Origin: Actinomycetes bacterium
GTDB taxonomy: Bacteria; Actinomycetota; Acidimicrobiia; Acidimicrobiales; Microtrichaceae
Length of the DNA stretch: 18,209 nucleotides
Assembly: GCA_023389745.1 (NCBI GenBank)
Contig: JAEWED010000013.1
Span: 1 to 18,209 of the forward strand
Direction of reading: 5' to 3'
This document shows, piece after piece, positions 7,712-17,789 of the stretch. A program made the translations under genes and the position numbers. Within the stretch, counting starts at the first letter, position 1, and every line of letters begins with the position of its first letter. Under the pieces are notes generated by a model. It saw only the letters and a list, made by a program, of their open reading frames with translations. It made no database searches and was not told where the DNA came from.

Positions 7712-8028
7712 TCGTCCTCCTGGACCGGTGTGGCGAAGCGGGCCACGAGCCGCTCGGCGAGTGCGTCGTCGATCGACGCGAGCGACATGGCGGCGTCGAC
7801 GCCCATCGCGGCGAGCGCACGACGCGTCGTGATCTTCCTCGCGCCGGGCACCGACTCGAGCACCCACAGCAGGCGGACCGTGCCGAGTGCAGGGTCCTCG
7901 GTGCGCGCCGACATCACCGAGGCCAGGTCGACCGCACCGCTGCGGAGCTCGTCGCGCACGAGCTCGCGACGGGAGCGGGCGGCCGCGGCCCACTCGAGTG
8001 CGTCGTCGCGGGTGGCCTGCGCGGCCAT
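7708..8028 (-). CDS. mihF: Actinobacterial integration host factor (mIHF/sIHF family), divergent
   Basis: Nucleoid-associated DNA-binding protein specific to actinobacteria, unrelated in fold to E. coli IHF. The protein has 106 residues. Recognisable are the N-terminal helix ALEWAAAARSRRELVRDELR at 10-29 and the second half VRLLWVLESVPGARKITTRR at about 51-70, which aligns with the helix-two-turn-helix of mycobacterial and Streptomyces homologues. The basic stretch RRxRGLG that I recall after this region in those homologues is replaced here by AAMSLASID. Its ATG shares one base with the pyrF stop (TGATG) and its stop overlaps the gmk start, so all three are probably co-translated. The family call rests on both the similarity and the position before gmk. 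Confidence 0.85.
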   Translation of the reverse strand: MAAQATRDDALEWAAAARSRRELVRDELRSGAVDLASVMSARTEDPALGTVRLLWVLESVPGARKITTRRALAAMGVDAAMSLASIDDALAERLVARFATPVQEDE

Positions 8029-8747
8029 CACACCGCGGCGGCGATCGCGGCTGCCGCAGCGGTGGGGTCGTCGGCCTTGGTGACCGCCCTGCCGATGACG
8101 AGCAGGTCCGCGCCGTTGGCGACCGCCTCCTGCGGGCTGGCGGCACGTGCCTGGTCGTGGCGTGCACCGCCGCTGAGGCGGATGCCCGGCACGACCCGCT
8201 TCAGGCGCGGGGCGAGCTCGCGGGCGGTCTGCAGGTCCTCGGCGGCGAGCACCAGTCCCCCGCACCCGCCTTCGAGGGCGAGGCGCACCCGGTTGGGCAC
8301 GATGTGCGGCGGAGCGGAGTCGTCGCTGGTGAGCACCGTCACCGCGAGGGCCGTGGGCACGGGGAGCCCCGCGCGCTCGGCGCCGTCGTGCAGTCCCTCG
8401 ACCCCGGCTCGCAGCATGTCGACCCCGCCGAGCGCGTGCAGCGTCAGGTACTCGACACCGAGGGAACCCAGCACCGTCGTCGAGCGGTTCACCGTCGTCG
8501 GGATGTCGAACAGCTTGAGGTCGAGGAAGACCTGGTACCCGAGGTCGCGCAGCGCCGCGATGGCATCCGGACCGGCGGAGCTGAAGAGCTCGAGGCCGAC
8601 CTTGGCCACGCCGAACCAGGGGCGCAGCATCGCCGCGTACCGGTGCGCCTCGACCAGGTCGTCCACGTCGAGCGCCAGCGCCAGGCGCCGCCGCACGTCG
8701 TCGGCGACCGCTCCCTCGGCACCTGCGGTGGTGTCGATCTCAGACAT
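8028..8747 (-). CDS. pyrF: Orotidine-5'-phosphate decarboxylase, type 1
   Basis: Last step to UMP: decarboxylates OMP. The protein has 239 residues. It begins with LALALDV at 22-28, the substrate lysine is in VAKVGLELF at about 47-55, and the catalytic Asp-Lys-Asp set is in FLDLKLFDIP (Asp76, Lys78, Asp81). GIRLSGG and ADLLVIGRAVTKADDP near the C-terminus are phosphate-binding loops. The short size and the DxKxxDIP form place it in type 1, as in E. coli and Bacillus, not the longer type 2 of mycobacteria. ATG 8747 was chosen because AGGGAG lies about 9 bases upstream; the open frame reaches a GTG at 8765, but that would put the ribosome binding site inside the gene. It follows pyrD by 24 bases. 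Confidence 0.96.
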   Translation of the reverse strand: MSEIDTTAGAEGAVADDVRRRLALALDVDDLVEAHRYAAMLRPWFGVAKVGLELFSSAGPDAIAALRDLGYQVFLDLKLFDIPTTVNRSTTVLGSLGVEYLTLHALGGVDMLRAGVEGLHDGAERAGLPVPTALAVTVLTSDDSAPPHIVPNRVRLALEGGCGGLVLAAEDLQTARELAPRLKRVVPGIRLSGGARHDQARAASPQEAVANGADLLVIGRAVTKADDPTAAAAAIAAAV

Positions 8748-8771
8748 GCCGTTCACTCCCTGCACTCGTGT

Positions 8772-9724
8772 TCACCCAGCTCCACCGACCATCGCGCCGG
8801 TCAGCTCGGCCACACGCTCGACTCCCTGACGAGCGCACCATGTTTCCAGACCCTCGAGCAACCTGATCGCCGTTCGGGGGTCCGCGAACGTCGCGGTCCC
8901 GATCTGCACTGCTGACGCGCCGACGAGCAGCAGCTCGACGACGTCCTCGACGGTCGACACACCGCCCACTCCCACGATGGGCAGCCCGGGCAGCGCGCTG
9001 TGAACATCGTGGACGGCGCGGACCGCCACCGGGTGGATGGCCGGACCCGAGAGACCCCCCTTGCCGGCGCCCAGGACCGGCCGGCGGGTGGCGACGTCGA
9101 CCGCCATGCCCATGACCGTGTTGACCAGCGTGACCGCATCGGCGCCCGCCTCGGCGGCGGCCGTCGCCACCTCGACGAGCCGGTCGGTGTTCGGGCTGAG
9201 CTTCGCCCACCGCGGCAGGCCGATCGTCGAGGTCGCCGCCAGCACCGCGGTGGTCGCGTCGGGGTCGTGTGCGAACAGGTGTGCGCCGCCGTCGAGGTTC
9301 GGGCACGACAGGTTGACCTCGACCGCGACCAGCCCCTCGGGGGCGTCCGCCAGCGCTTCGGCGGCACGCCGGTAGTCGTCGACGGTCCGACCCCAGATGC
9401 TGGCCACGACCGATGCGCCGGTCGCCAGCAACGCCGGCAGCTCCTCGGCGCGCCACGCGGCCACACCGGGGCCCTGGAGGCCGACGCTGTTGATCATCCC
9501 GCCGGCGGTCTGGTGCACCCTCGGCGACGGGTTGCCCGCCCACGGGTCGGCCGACAGGGACTTCACGACGACCGCGCCCAGCCGGGACAGGTCGAAGTAG
9601 CGGGCGAGCTCGTCGCCGTGACCTGCGGTCCCGGACGCGGTCATCAACGGCGCGTCGAGCGACAGATCGCCGATGCGGACCGACATGTCGACCGACCGAC
9701 CCGGAGGCACACGGCGCCCGAACA

Positions 9725-9725
<1 letters not shown>
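8772..9725 (-). CDS. pyrD: Dihydroorotate dehydrogenase, class 1B type catalytic subunit
   Basis: FMN enzyme oxidising dihydroorotate to orotate. The protein has 317 residues. Seen: MTASGTAGHGDEL at 28-40, VVVKSLSADPWAGNPSPRV at 52-70, NSVGLQGPG at 79-87, NLSCPN with the catalytic base Cys141, NTVMGMAVD, GGLSGPAI, GVGGVST and GTATF. A catalytic Cys (Ser in class 2) and close similarity to Bacillus PyrD mark class 1B, a cytoplasmic form that normally works with the Fe-S/FAD subunit PyrK and NAD+. No pyrK lies in the window. The start is taken at ATG 9725, which shares one base with the carB stop (TGATG); ATG 9686, right at the start of homology, is an alternative. Confidence 0.93.
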
Positions 9726-13090
<3,365 letters not shown>

Positions 13091-13125
13091 CAGTGGCTCC
13101 TGGTGGGGGGATTGGTGGAGGGATC

Positions 13126-13153
13126 GCCCGCACTCCGGCGGGCATGTGCGGGC
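13126..13153. repeat. Perfect 8-bp inverted repeat between carB and the DUF2505 gene
   Basis: GCCCGCAC at 13126-13133 and GTGCGGGC at 13146-13153 are perfect inverted copies around a 12-base centre. The centre contains GCGGGC at 13138-13143, which can also pair with GCCCGC at 13126-13131, so two exclusive hairpins are possible. It lies upstream of both divergent genes: possible operator, or RNA hairpin in a carB leader if carA transcripts read through. Confidence 0.5.
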
Positions 13154-13155
13154 AG

Positions 13156-13176
13156 AGCGTCACGGTGTGCGACGCT
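13156..13176. repeat. AGCGTC-N9-GACGCT dyad upstream of the DUF2505 gene
   Basis: A perfect 6-bp inverted repeat with a 9-base spacer. Its right arm GACGCT ends 6 bases before the GTG at 13183, where a leaderless -10 would sit, so it may overlap the promoter of the plus-strand gene. It could be a regulator site or a chance dyad. Confidence 0.4.
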
Positions 13177-13182
13177 GGGGAC

Positions 13183-13671
13183 GTGAAGTTCGCATTCGAA
13201 CAGCGATGGACCGCGTCGGTCGACGACGTGGTCGAGATCTACCTCGACGAGGGCTTCTGGTCGGGCCTGTCGGACCTGACCACGACGAGCCCGCCGAAGG
13301 TGCTGGGCGTCGAGCGGTCGGGCGACGCGGCGACGGTGCGGCTGCACTGGGTGCTGAGCGTCGACCTGCCCAAGGAGGCCGCTCGCTTCATCGATCCCGA
13401 CGACGTCGCATGGACCGAGGAGACGACCTGGGACCTGCCCGCGCGGTCCGCCTCGGTGGCGTTCCGCCCGGACCAGGCAGCCGGCCTGCTTCGAGCGTCG
13501 GCGACCGCCGTGCTGCACCAGGACGGCGACGACGCGGTGCGGACCATCCGCGGCGAGCTCAAGGTCCGCATCCCGCTGGTCGGCCACAAGGTGGAACCGG
13601 TCATCGTCGACGGCATCGGCGAGCACCTCGACGAAGAGGCGCACGCGGTGGCCGAGCAGCTCGCCGGCTGA
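13183..13671 (+). CDS. DUF2505 family protein (SRPBCC-like fold)
   Basis: The protein has 162 residues, with no signal peptide and no membrane segment. It starts VKFAFEQRWTASVDDVVEIY and ends with GELKVRIPLVGHKVEPVI (about 126-143) followed by a helix rich in Asp, Glu and Ala. This is the pattern of the actinobacterial DUF2505 family, related to START/SRPBCC ligand-binding folds: N-terminal strand, long middle beta sheet, and a G-x-x-x-x-x-P-L-V-G-x-x-x-E strand before the last helix. The biochemical function is unknown. GTG 13183 is chosen because homology starts there; an in-frame ATG at 13144 would add 13 residues unlike the family. It is on the opposite strand, divergent from carB and convergent with carA, and so interrupts the pyrimidine operon. 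Confidence 0.75.
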   Translation: MKFAFEQRWTASVDDVVEIYLDEGFWSGLSDLTTTSPPKVLGVERSGDAATVRLHWVLSVDLPKEAARFIDPDDVAWTEETTWDLPARSASVAFRPDQAAGLLRASATAVLHQDGDDAVRTIRGELKVRIPLVGHKVEPVIVDGIGEHLDEEAHAVAEQLAG

Positions 13672-13715
13672 CGCCATCCTTCCAGCCGAGGACAGGGCCG
13701 GCTGCGACGGGCAGC

Positions 13716-14807
13716 TCACGAGGCGTGCTCGTCCATGAGCACGGCGAAGCGCTCGAACAGGTAGCGGCTGTCGTGGGGACCGGGGCCCGCCTCGGGGTGG
13801 TGCTGGACCGAGAACGCCGGCACGTCGGTGCACCGGAAGCCCTCGACGGTGCCGTCGTTGAGGTTGCGGTGGGTGACCTCGATGTTGTCGACGCCGTCGA
13901 GGTCGACGCAGTAGTTGTGGTTCTGGCTGGTGATCTCGACCTTGCCGGTGGTCAGGTCGCGCACCGGGTGGTTCCCGCCGTGGTGGCCGAAGGGCAGCTT
14001 GTAGGTCGTGCCACCGAGCGCGGTGGCGAGCATCTGGTTGCCCATGCAGATCCCGAAGATCGGCACCTCGCCGAGCAGCGCCCGCAGCGTCTCGGGGACC
14101 GCTTCGACCGCGGCCGGGTCACCGGGGCCGTTCGAGATGAACACGCCGTCGGGTTCGAGGGCCAGGATCTCGTCGGCCGACACCGATGCCGGCACGACCT
14201 CGACGTCGCCGACCTCTGCCAGGTTCCGCAGGATCGTCGTCTTGATGCCCAGGTCGATCGCGACGATGCGGCGCGACGCACCGTCGACACCCGGCACCGA
14301 GTAGCGCTGCGAGGTCGTCACGCCGGCCACCAGGTCGAGCCCGTCGGTACCCGCCGCGGCGAGCGCGGCGTCGCGCAGCGTCGCCTCGTCGGCAGTGCCG
14401 AAGGCGCCGGGCAGGGCTCCGTGGTCGCGCAGGTGACGGGTGAGGCGCCGGGTGTCGACCCCGGCGATCGCGGCGACGCCGTGGCGACGCAGGTACTCGT
14501 CGAGGCCGCCCTCGGAGCGCCAGTTGCTGTGGCGGCGGGCGAGCTCGCGGATCACCACGCCCGCGCAGGCGGGGCGGGCGGACTCGTCATCGGTCGCGTT
14601 GACCCCGTAGTTGCCGATGTGGGGCGCGGTGAAGGTGATGATCTGCCCGGCGTAGGACGGATCCGAGATCACCTCCTGGTAGCCCGACAGGACCGTGTTG
14701 AACACGAACTCGCCGGTGGTGACGCCGCCCTCGGCGCGGGCACCGAACGCCTCGCCCTCGAACACGGTGCCGTCGGCAAGGACGATCGCTGCTGCTTCGA
14801 TGCTCAT
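13716..14807 (-). CDS. carA: Carbamoyl-phosphate synthase small (glutaminase) subunit
   Basis: Hydrolyses glutamine and passes ammonia to CarB. It has 363 residues from ATG 14807. The N-terminal CPSase domain shows LADGTVFEGEAFG at 10-22 and GEFVFNTVLSGYQEV at 32-46. The class I glutamine amidotransferase domain has ISNGPGDP at 224-231, the nucleophile Cys254 in FGICMGNQ, FGHHGGNHPV at 273-282, SQNHNY, and the His337/Glu339 pair in QHHPEA. GICMGNQ has Asn where many homologues have His (GICLGHQ); mycobacterial CarA also has Asn. Three further in-frame ATGs at 14828, 14846 and 14864 lie upstream in a tandem repeat. ATG 14864 overlaps the pyrC stop, giving a possible 382-residue form with a Met-Asn-Gly-Ser-Pro-Ala repeat at its N-terminus. 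Homology starts at 14807. Confidence 0.96.
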   Translation of the reverse strand: MSIEAAAIVLADGTVFEGEAFGARAEGGVTTGEFVFNTVLSGYQEVISDPSYAGQIITFTAPHIGNYGVNATDDESARPACAGVVIRELARRHSNWRSEGGLDEYLRRHGVAAIAGVDTRRLTRHLRDHGALPGAFGTADEATLRDAALAAAGTDGLDLVAGVTTSQRYSVPGVDGASRRIVAIDLGIKTTILRNLAEVGDVEVVPASVSADEILALEPDGVFISNGPGDPAAVEAVPETLRALLGEVPIFGICMGNQMLATALGGTTYKLPFGHHGGNHPVRDLTTGKVEITSQNHNYCVDLDGVDNIEVTHRNLNDGTVEGFRCTDVPAFSVQHHPEAGPGPHDSRYLFERFAVLMDEHAS

Positions 14808-14824
14808 CGCTCCACTGTCTCCAC

Positions 14825-14875
14825 TCATCGCTGGGCTGCCGTTCATCGCTGGGCTGCCGTTCATCGCTGGGCTGC
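14825..14875. repeat. 18-bp tandem repeat (2.8 copies) spanning the pyrC stop and carA start
   Basis: Two identical 18-bp units, 14825-14842 and 14843-14860, are followed by 15 matching bases at 14861-14875. On the minus strand each copy contains CCCAGCGATGA, which is the end of pyrC plus the overlapping carA ATGA. The repeat therefore duplicates the stop/start junction and yields in-frame ATGs 18 bases apart. Confidence 0.9.
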
Positions 14876-16156
14876 GCCGTCGACCACGACCGCTTCGCCG
14901 TGCAGGACCGTGTGGCGGACCTTGCCGCGCACCGTGCGGCCCACGTACGGCACGTTGCGGCTGCGCGACGCGCCGCCGCTGTCGTCGATCGTCCAGCGCA
15001 GGCCGGGGTCGATCACGCAGAGGTTCGCCGCCGCCCCCTCGATGATCCGGTTGCCGTGGTGCTCCATGCGGGCGATCGCCGCGGGCCGCCACGACATCGC
15101 CGCGAGCACGTCGGCCTCGGTCATTCCGGTGCCGCCGTCGACGAGCTCGGTGAAGGCCAGCGCGAGCGCATACTCCAGGCCGAGCATGCCCGGCGGTGCG
15201 TGGTCGAAGGGACGCTCCTTCTCCTCCGGGGCGTGCGGCGCGTGGTCGGTCGCGATCGCGTCGAGCGTCGTCGCCGCCAGGCCGTCCTTCACCGCGGCGA
15301 CGTCGTTGCTGGAGCGCAGCGGCGGGTGCACCTTGAAGGTGGCGTCGTAGCCGGCGCAGCACTCGTCGGTCAGCGTGAAGTGGTGCGGCGTGGCCTCGGA
15401 GGTGATCGGCAGGCCGCCGGCCTTGGCCGCCGCGATCATCGCGACGGATCCGGCGGTCGACATGTGCTGGAAGTGCACGCGGGCACCGGTGAGGCGGGCG
15501 AGCGCGATGTCGCGCATGACCATCAGCTCCTCGGCCTCGCTCGGCTGGCCGGGCAGCCCCAGGCGTGCGGACCACTCGCCCTCGTGCATGCAGGTGCCCT
15601 CGGACAGCGAGCTGACCTCGCAGTGCTGCGCGAGGGTCACGTCGAGTCCGGCGGCGTACTCGAGGGCGCGGCGCATGAGGCGGTCGTCCTGGACCCCGGT
15701 GCCGTCGTCGGTGAACAACGTGACGCCGAGGGCGGCCATCTCGGCCATCGGTGCGAGCTGCTCGCCGGCACGGCCGACGGTGATCGCGCCCGACGTGAGG
15801 ACGTCGCACGGCGCGCTGCGGCCGAGCTCGAGCACCTCTCGCACGACCGCGGCGCAGTCGATGGCGGGGGTCGTGTTCGGCATGGCGAGCACCGCGGTGT
15901 AGCCGCCGAGGGCCGCGGCACGGGCGCCGGTCTCGATCGTCTCGGCCTCTTCCTTGCCCGGCTGGCGCAGGTGGGTGTGGAGGTCGACGAGGCCGGGGCC
16001 GACGATGCAACCCGAGGCGTCGAGGACCGTCTCGGCGGAGAGGTCGTCGCCGACCGCGGCGATGCGGCCGTCCACCACGAGCACGTCCGCGGTGCGCTCA
16101 CCGTCGACGTCGATCACCCGCCCGCCCTTGATGACGACGTCGGGGTGGGTGCTCAT
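14861..16156 (-). CDS. pyrC: Dihydroorotase
   Basis: Zinc amidohydrolase that cyclises carbamoyl-aspartate to dihydroorotate. The protein has 431 residues, type I size. The metal-site motif DLHTHLRQPG at 58-67 gives His60 and His62. Further ligands are expected at Asp151, His178 (AQHCE), His231 (HFQHMST) and Asp304 (IATDHAPH). All are present, so it should be active, not a structural pseudo-dihydroorotase. ATG 16156 overlaps the pyrB stop (ATGA); longer reading of the frame upstream is pyrB shadow. It ends in the tandem repeat shared with the carA start. Adjacent pyrB suggests that an ATCase-dihydroorotase complex is possible. Confidence 0.97.
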   Translation of the reverse strand: MSTHPDVVIKGGRVIDVDGERTADVLVVDGRIAAVGDDLSAETVLDASGCIVGPGLVDLHTHLRQPGKEEAETIETGARAAALGGYTAVLAMPNTTPAIDCAAVVREVLELGRSAPCDVLTSGAITVGRAGEQLAPMAEMAALGVTLFTDDGTGVQDDRLMRRALEYAAGLDVTLAQHCEVSSLSEGTCMHEGEWSARLGLPGQPSEAEELMVMRDIALARLTGARVHFQHMSTAGSVAMIAAAKAGGLPITSEATPHHFTLTDECCAGYDATFKVHPPLRSSNDVAAVKDGLAATTLDAIATDHAPHAPEEKERPFDHAPPGMLGLEYALALAFTELVDGGTGMTEADVLAAMSWRPAAIARMEHHGNRIIEGAAANLCVIDPGLRWTIDDSGGASRSRNVPYVGRTVRGKVRHTVLHGEAVVVDGAAQR

Positions 16157-17196
16157 CGGTGCTCCTCGGTGGGATCGGTGGGGCGGTCGGACGGGCGTTC
16201 GGGGGCGCGGTCGGTGGGTCGTTCCAGGTGGCGGCCCGAGCCCAGCAGCATGAACAGCACCGCCATGCGGACGGCCACGCCGTTGCTCACCTGCTCGGTG
16301 ATCACGGCGTTCTCCAGGTCCGCGACGGCGCTCGCGATCTCGACGCCGCGGTTCATCGGACCCGGGTGCATGATCAACGCATCCGAGCGCAGCCGTTCGG
16401 CCCTCGCCTCGGTCAGACCGAAGCAGGCGGTGTACTCCCGCAGCGACGGCACGAGCGCCTCGGTCATGCGCTCCTGCTGCATGCGCAGCAGGTAGCAGAC
16501 GTCGACGGTGGGCAGCACCGCGTCCAGGTCCTGGGTGACGTCGACGTCCCACGCCGAGGTCGACGCCGGCAGCAGCGTGCGGGGCGCGACCAGCGTGACG
16601 TGCGCACCGAGACGGGTGAAGATCTCGATGTCGGAGCGAGCGACGCGGGAGTGCTTGATGTCGCCGACGATGGCGACGTGGCGACCCTCGAGCGAACCGA
16701 GGTGGCTGCGTGCGGTGTAGGCGTCGAGCAGCGCCTGGGTCGGGTGCTGGTGCCAGCCGTCGCCGGCGTTGATGACCGCGGCGTCGGTCCAGCGTGCGAT
16801 CTGCGCCGGCACACCGGAGGACTTGTGCCGCACGATGACCGCGTCGATCCCCATCGCCTCGATGGTCTCGATGGTGTCGCGGACGGACTCACCCTTGTTC
16901 ACCGACGACGACGACACCGCGAACGACATCGTGTCGGCCGACAGCCGCTTGGCCGCGGTGTCGAAGCTGAGCCGGGTGCGGGTGGAGTCCTCGAAGAAGA
17001 GCGACACGACGGTGCGGCCGCGCAGGGCCGGCACCTTGGGGATGGCCCGTCGACCGACCTCGACGAAGGTGTCGGTCAGGTCGAGCAGCTCCTCGATCTC
17101 GTCGCGGGTGAGCGAGTCGATGGAGAGCAGGTGACGTGACGAGGGCGTGATGGTCGGAGCGGGGAGCAGGTCTGCGGACGCAGCGGCGGAGTTCAC
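16153..17196 (-). CDS. pyrB: Aspartate carbamoyltransferase catalytic subunit
   Basis: Condenses carbamoyl phosphate with aspartate. It has 347 residues. The carbamoyl-phosphate loop FFEDSTRTRLSFDTAAKRL lies at 67-85 (Ser71-Thr-Arg-Thr74), the second site HPTQALLDAYT at 151-161, and HPGPMNRGVEI near 288-298. No pyrI regulatory chain is nearby. The GTG start at 17196 overlaps the pyrR stop (GTGA); homology starts at about residue 20 (RHLLSIDSL). The last 23 residues (from about 325) are an unusual Arg/Pro/Asp/Thr-rich repeat-like tail (RPTDRAPERPSDRPTDP) beyond the normal C-terminus LLGSG. It is probably disordered and encoded by low-complexity DNA at about 16157-16225. Confidence 0.97.
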   Translation of the reverse strand: MNSAAASADLLPAPTITPSSRHLLSIDSLTRDEIEELLDLTDTFVEVGRRAIPKVPALRGRTVVSLFFEDSTRTRLSFDTAAKRLSADTMSFAVSSSSVNKGESVRDTIETIEAMGIDAVIVRHKSSGVPAQIARWTDAAVINAGDGWHQHPTQALLDAYTARSHLGSLEGRHVAIVGDIKHSRVARSDIEIFTRLGAHVTLVAPRTLLPASTSAWDVDVTQDLDAVLPTVDVCYLLRMQQERMTEALVPSLREYTACFGLTEARAERLRSDALIMHPGPMNRGVEIASAVADLENAVITEQVSNGVAVRMAVLFMLLGSGRHLERPTDRAPERPSDRPTDPTEEHR

Positions 17197-17777
17197 GACT
17201 TCTGGAGCTCGCCGAGCTCGACGCCGGACATCGTGACGTCGACGAGCTCGTCGCGCCGGGTGGGGAGGTTCTTGCCGACGAAGTCGGGGCGGATCGGCAG
17301 CTCGCGGTGGCCACGATCGACCATGACGGCGAGCTGCACGACCTTGGGGCGCCCGAAGTCGACCACCGCGTCGAGGGCGGCCCGGATGGTCCTGCCGGTG
17401 AAGAGCACGTCGTCGACGAGGATGACGGCCTTGGAGTCGAGGTCGACGGGGATGTCGGTCACCTCTTCGGGCAGCACCGGGCGGATGCCGATGTCGTCGC
17501 GGTAGAGGGCGACGTCGAGCGTGCCGACGGGCACCCCGTGGTCGGACTCGTCGAGCTCTTCGATCTCCTCGAGGGTCGAGGCGAGCGCGTGGGCGAGCTG
17601 CACCCCTCCGGTCTGCAGACCGATGAGTACGACATCGTCGAGCCCGTGGTTGCGCTCGAGGATCTCGTGAGCCATGCGACGCAGCGCACGATGGATGTCG
17701 TCGGCATCCATCACACGTGAATGGGCAACAAAAACGCCCCCGTAGGGGCGCGTCATCCTTCGCTCGCGTTCTGCCAT
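17193..17777 (-). CDS. pyrR: Pyrimidine operon regulator / uracil phosphoribosyltransferase PyrR
   Basis: RNA-binding regulator that senses UMP/UTP against PRPP and often has UPRT activity. It has 194 residues from ATG 17777. The PRPP motif AVILVDDVLFTGRT is at 117-130, ALYRDDIG at 90-97, and LAVMVDRGHRELPIRPDFVG at 149-168, all classical for PyrR. The usual TRG near residue 55 reads QTGG here. Three starts are possible: ATG 17777 (GAAAGG at 17786-17791, 8 bases upstream), ATG 17756 (purine run directly adjacent) and ATG 17711 or GTG 17714 (no ribosome site, but these lie after the terminator hairpin and just before the conserved MDADDIHRAL). The first has the best ribosome site but places an intrinsic terminator inside codons 10-17. 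The PyrR-binding hairpin just upstream implies autoregulation. Confidence 0.93.
   Translation of the reverse strand: MAERERRMTRPYGGVFVAHSRVMDADDIHRALRRMAHEILERNHGLDDVVLIGLQTGGVQLAHALASTLEEIEELDESDHGVPVGTLDVALYRDDIGIRPVLPEEVTDIPVDLDSKAVILVDDVLFTGRTIRAALDAVVDFGRPKVVQLAVMVDRGHRELPIRPDFVGKNLPTRRDELVDVTMSGVELGELQKS
17727..17750 (-). terminator. Intrinsic terminator/attenuator in the pyrR 5' region
   Basis: The minus strand reads CGCCCC-UACG-GGGGCG and then UUUUUGUU: a 6-bp all-GC stem closed by a UNCG-class tetraloop, directly followed by a U-run. It lies 40 bases after the PyrR-binding hairpin, as expected for an attenuator. If translation begins at ATG 17777, it lies inside codons 10-17 of pyrR. 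Confidence 0.8.
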
Positions 17778-17783
17778 CGGCAG
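17771..17783 (-). promoter_or_regulatory. Small hairpin around the upstream pyrR ATG
   Basis: CUGCC (17783-17779) and GGCAG (17775-17771) pair perfectly around a 3-base loop GAU. The AUG at 17777-17775 is split between loop and stem, so folding would partly hide this start codon. Whether it is regulatory or accidental cannot be told from sequence. Confidence 0.4.
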
Positions 17784-17789
17784 GGCCTT

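Noticed and set aside
8748..8765. Upstream GTG 8765 as the pyrF start
   Set aside because: The AGGGAG ribosome site lies inside this extension and family homology does not need it.
13684..13705. CAGCC/GGCTG hairpin between the convergent DUF2505 and carA genes as a bidirectional terminator
   Set aside because: A 5-bp stem with a 12-base loop and no T-run on either strand; likely chance in GC-rich DNA.
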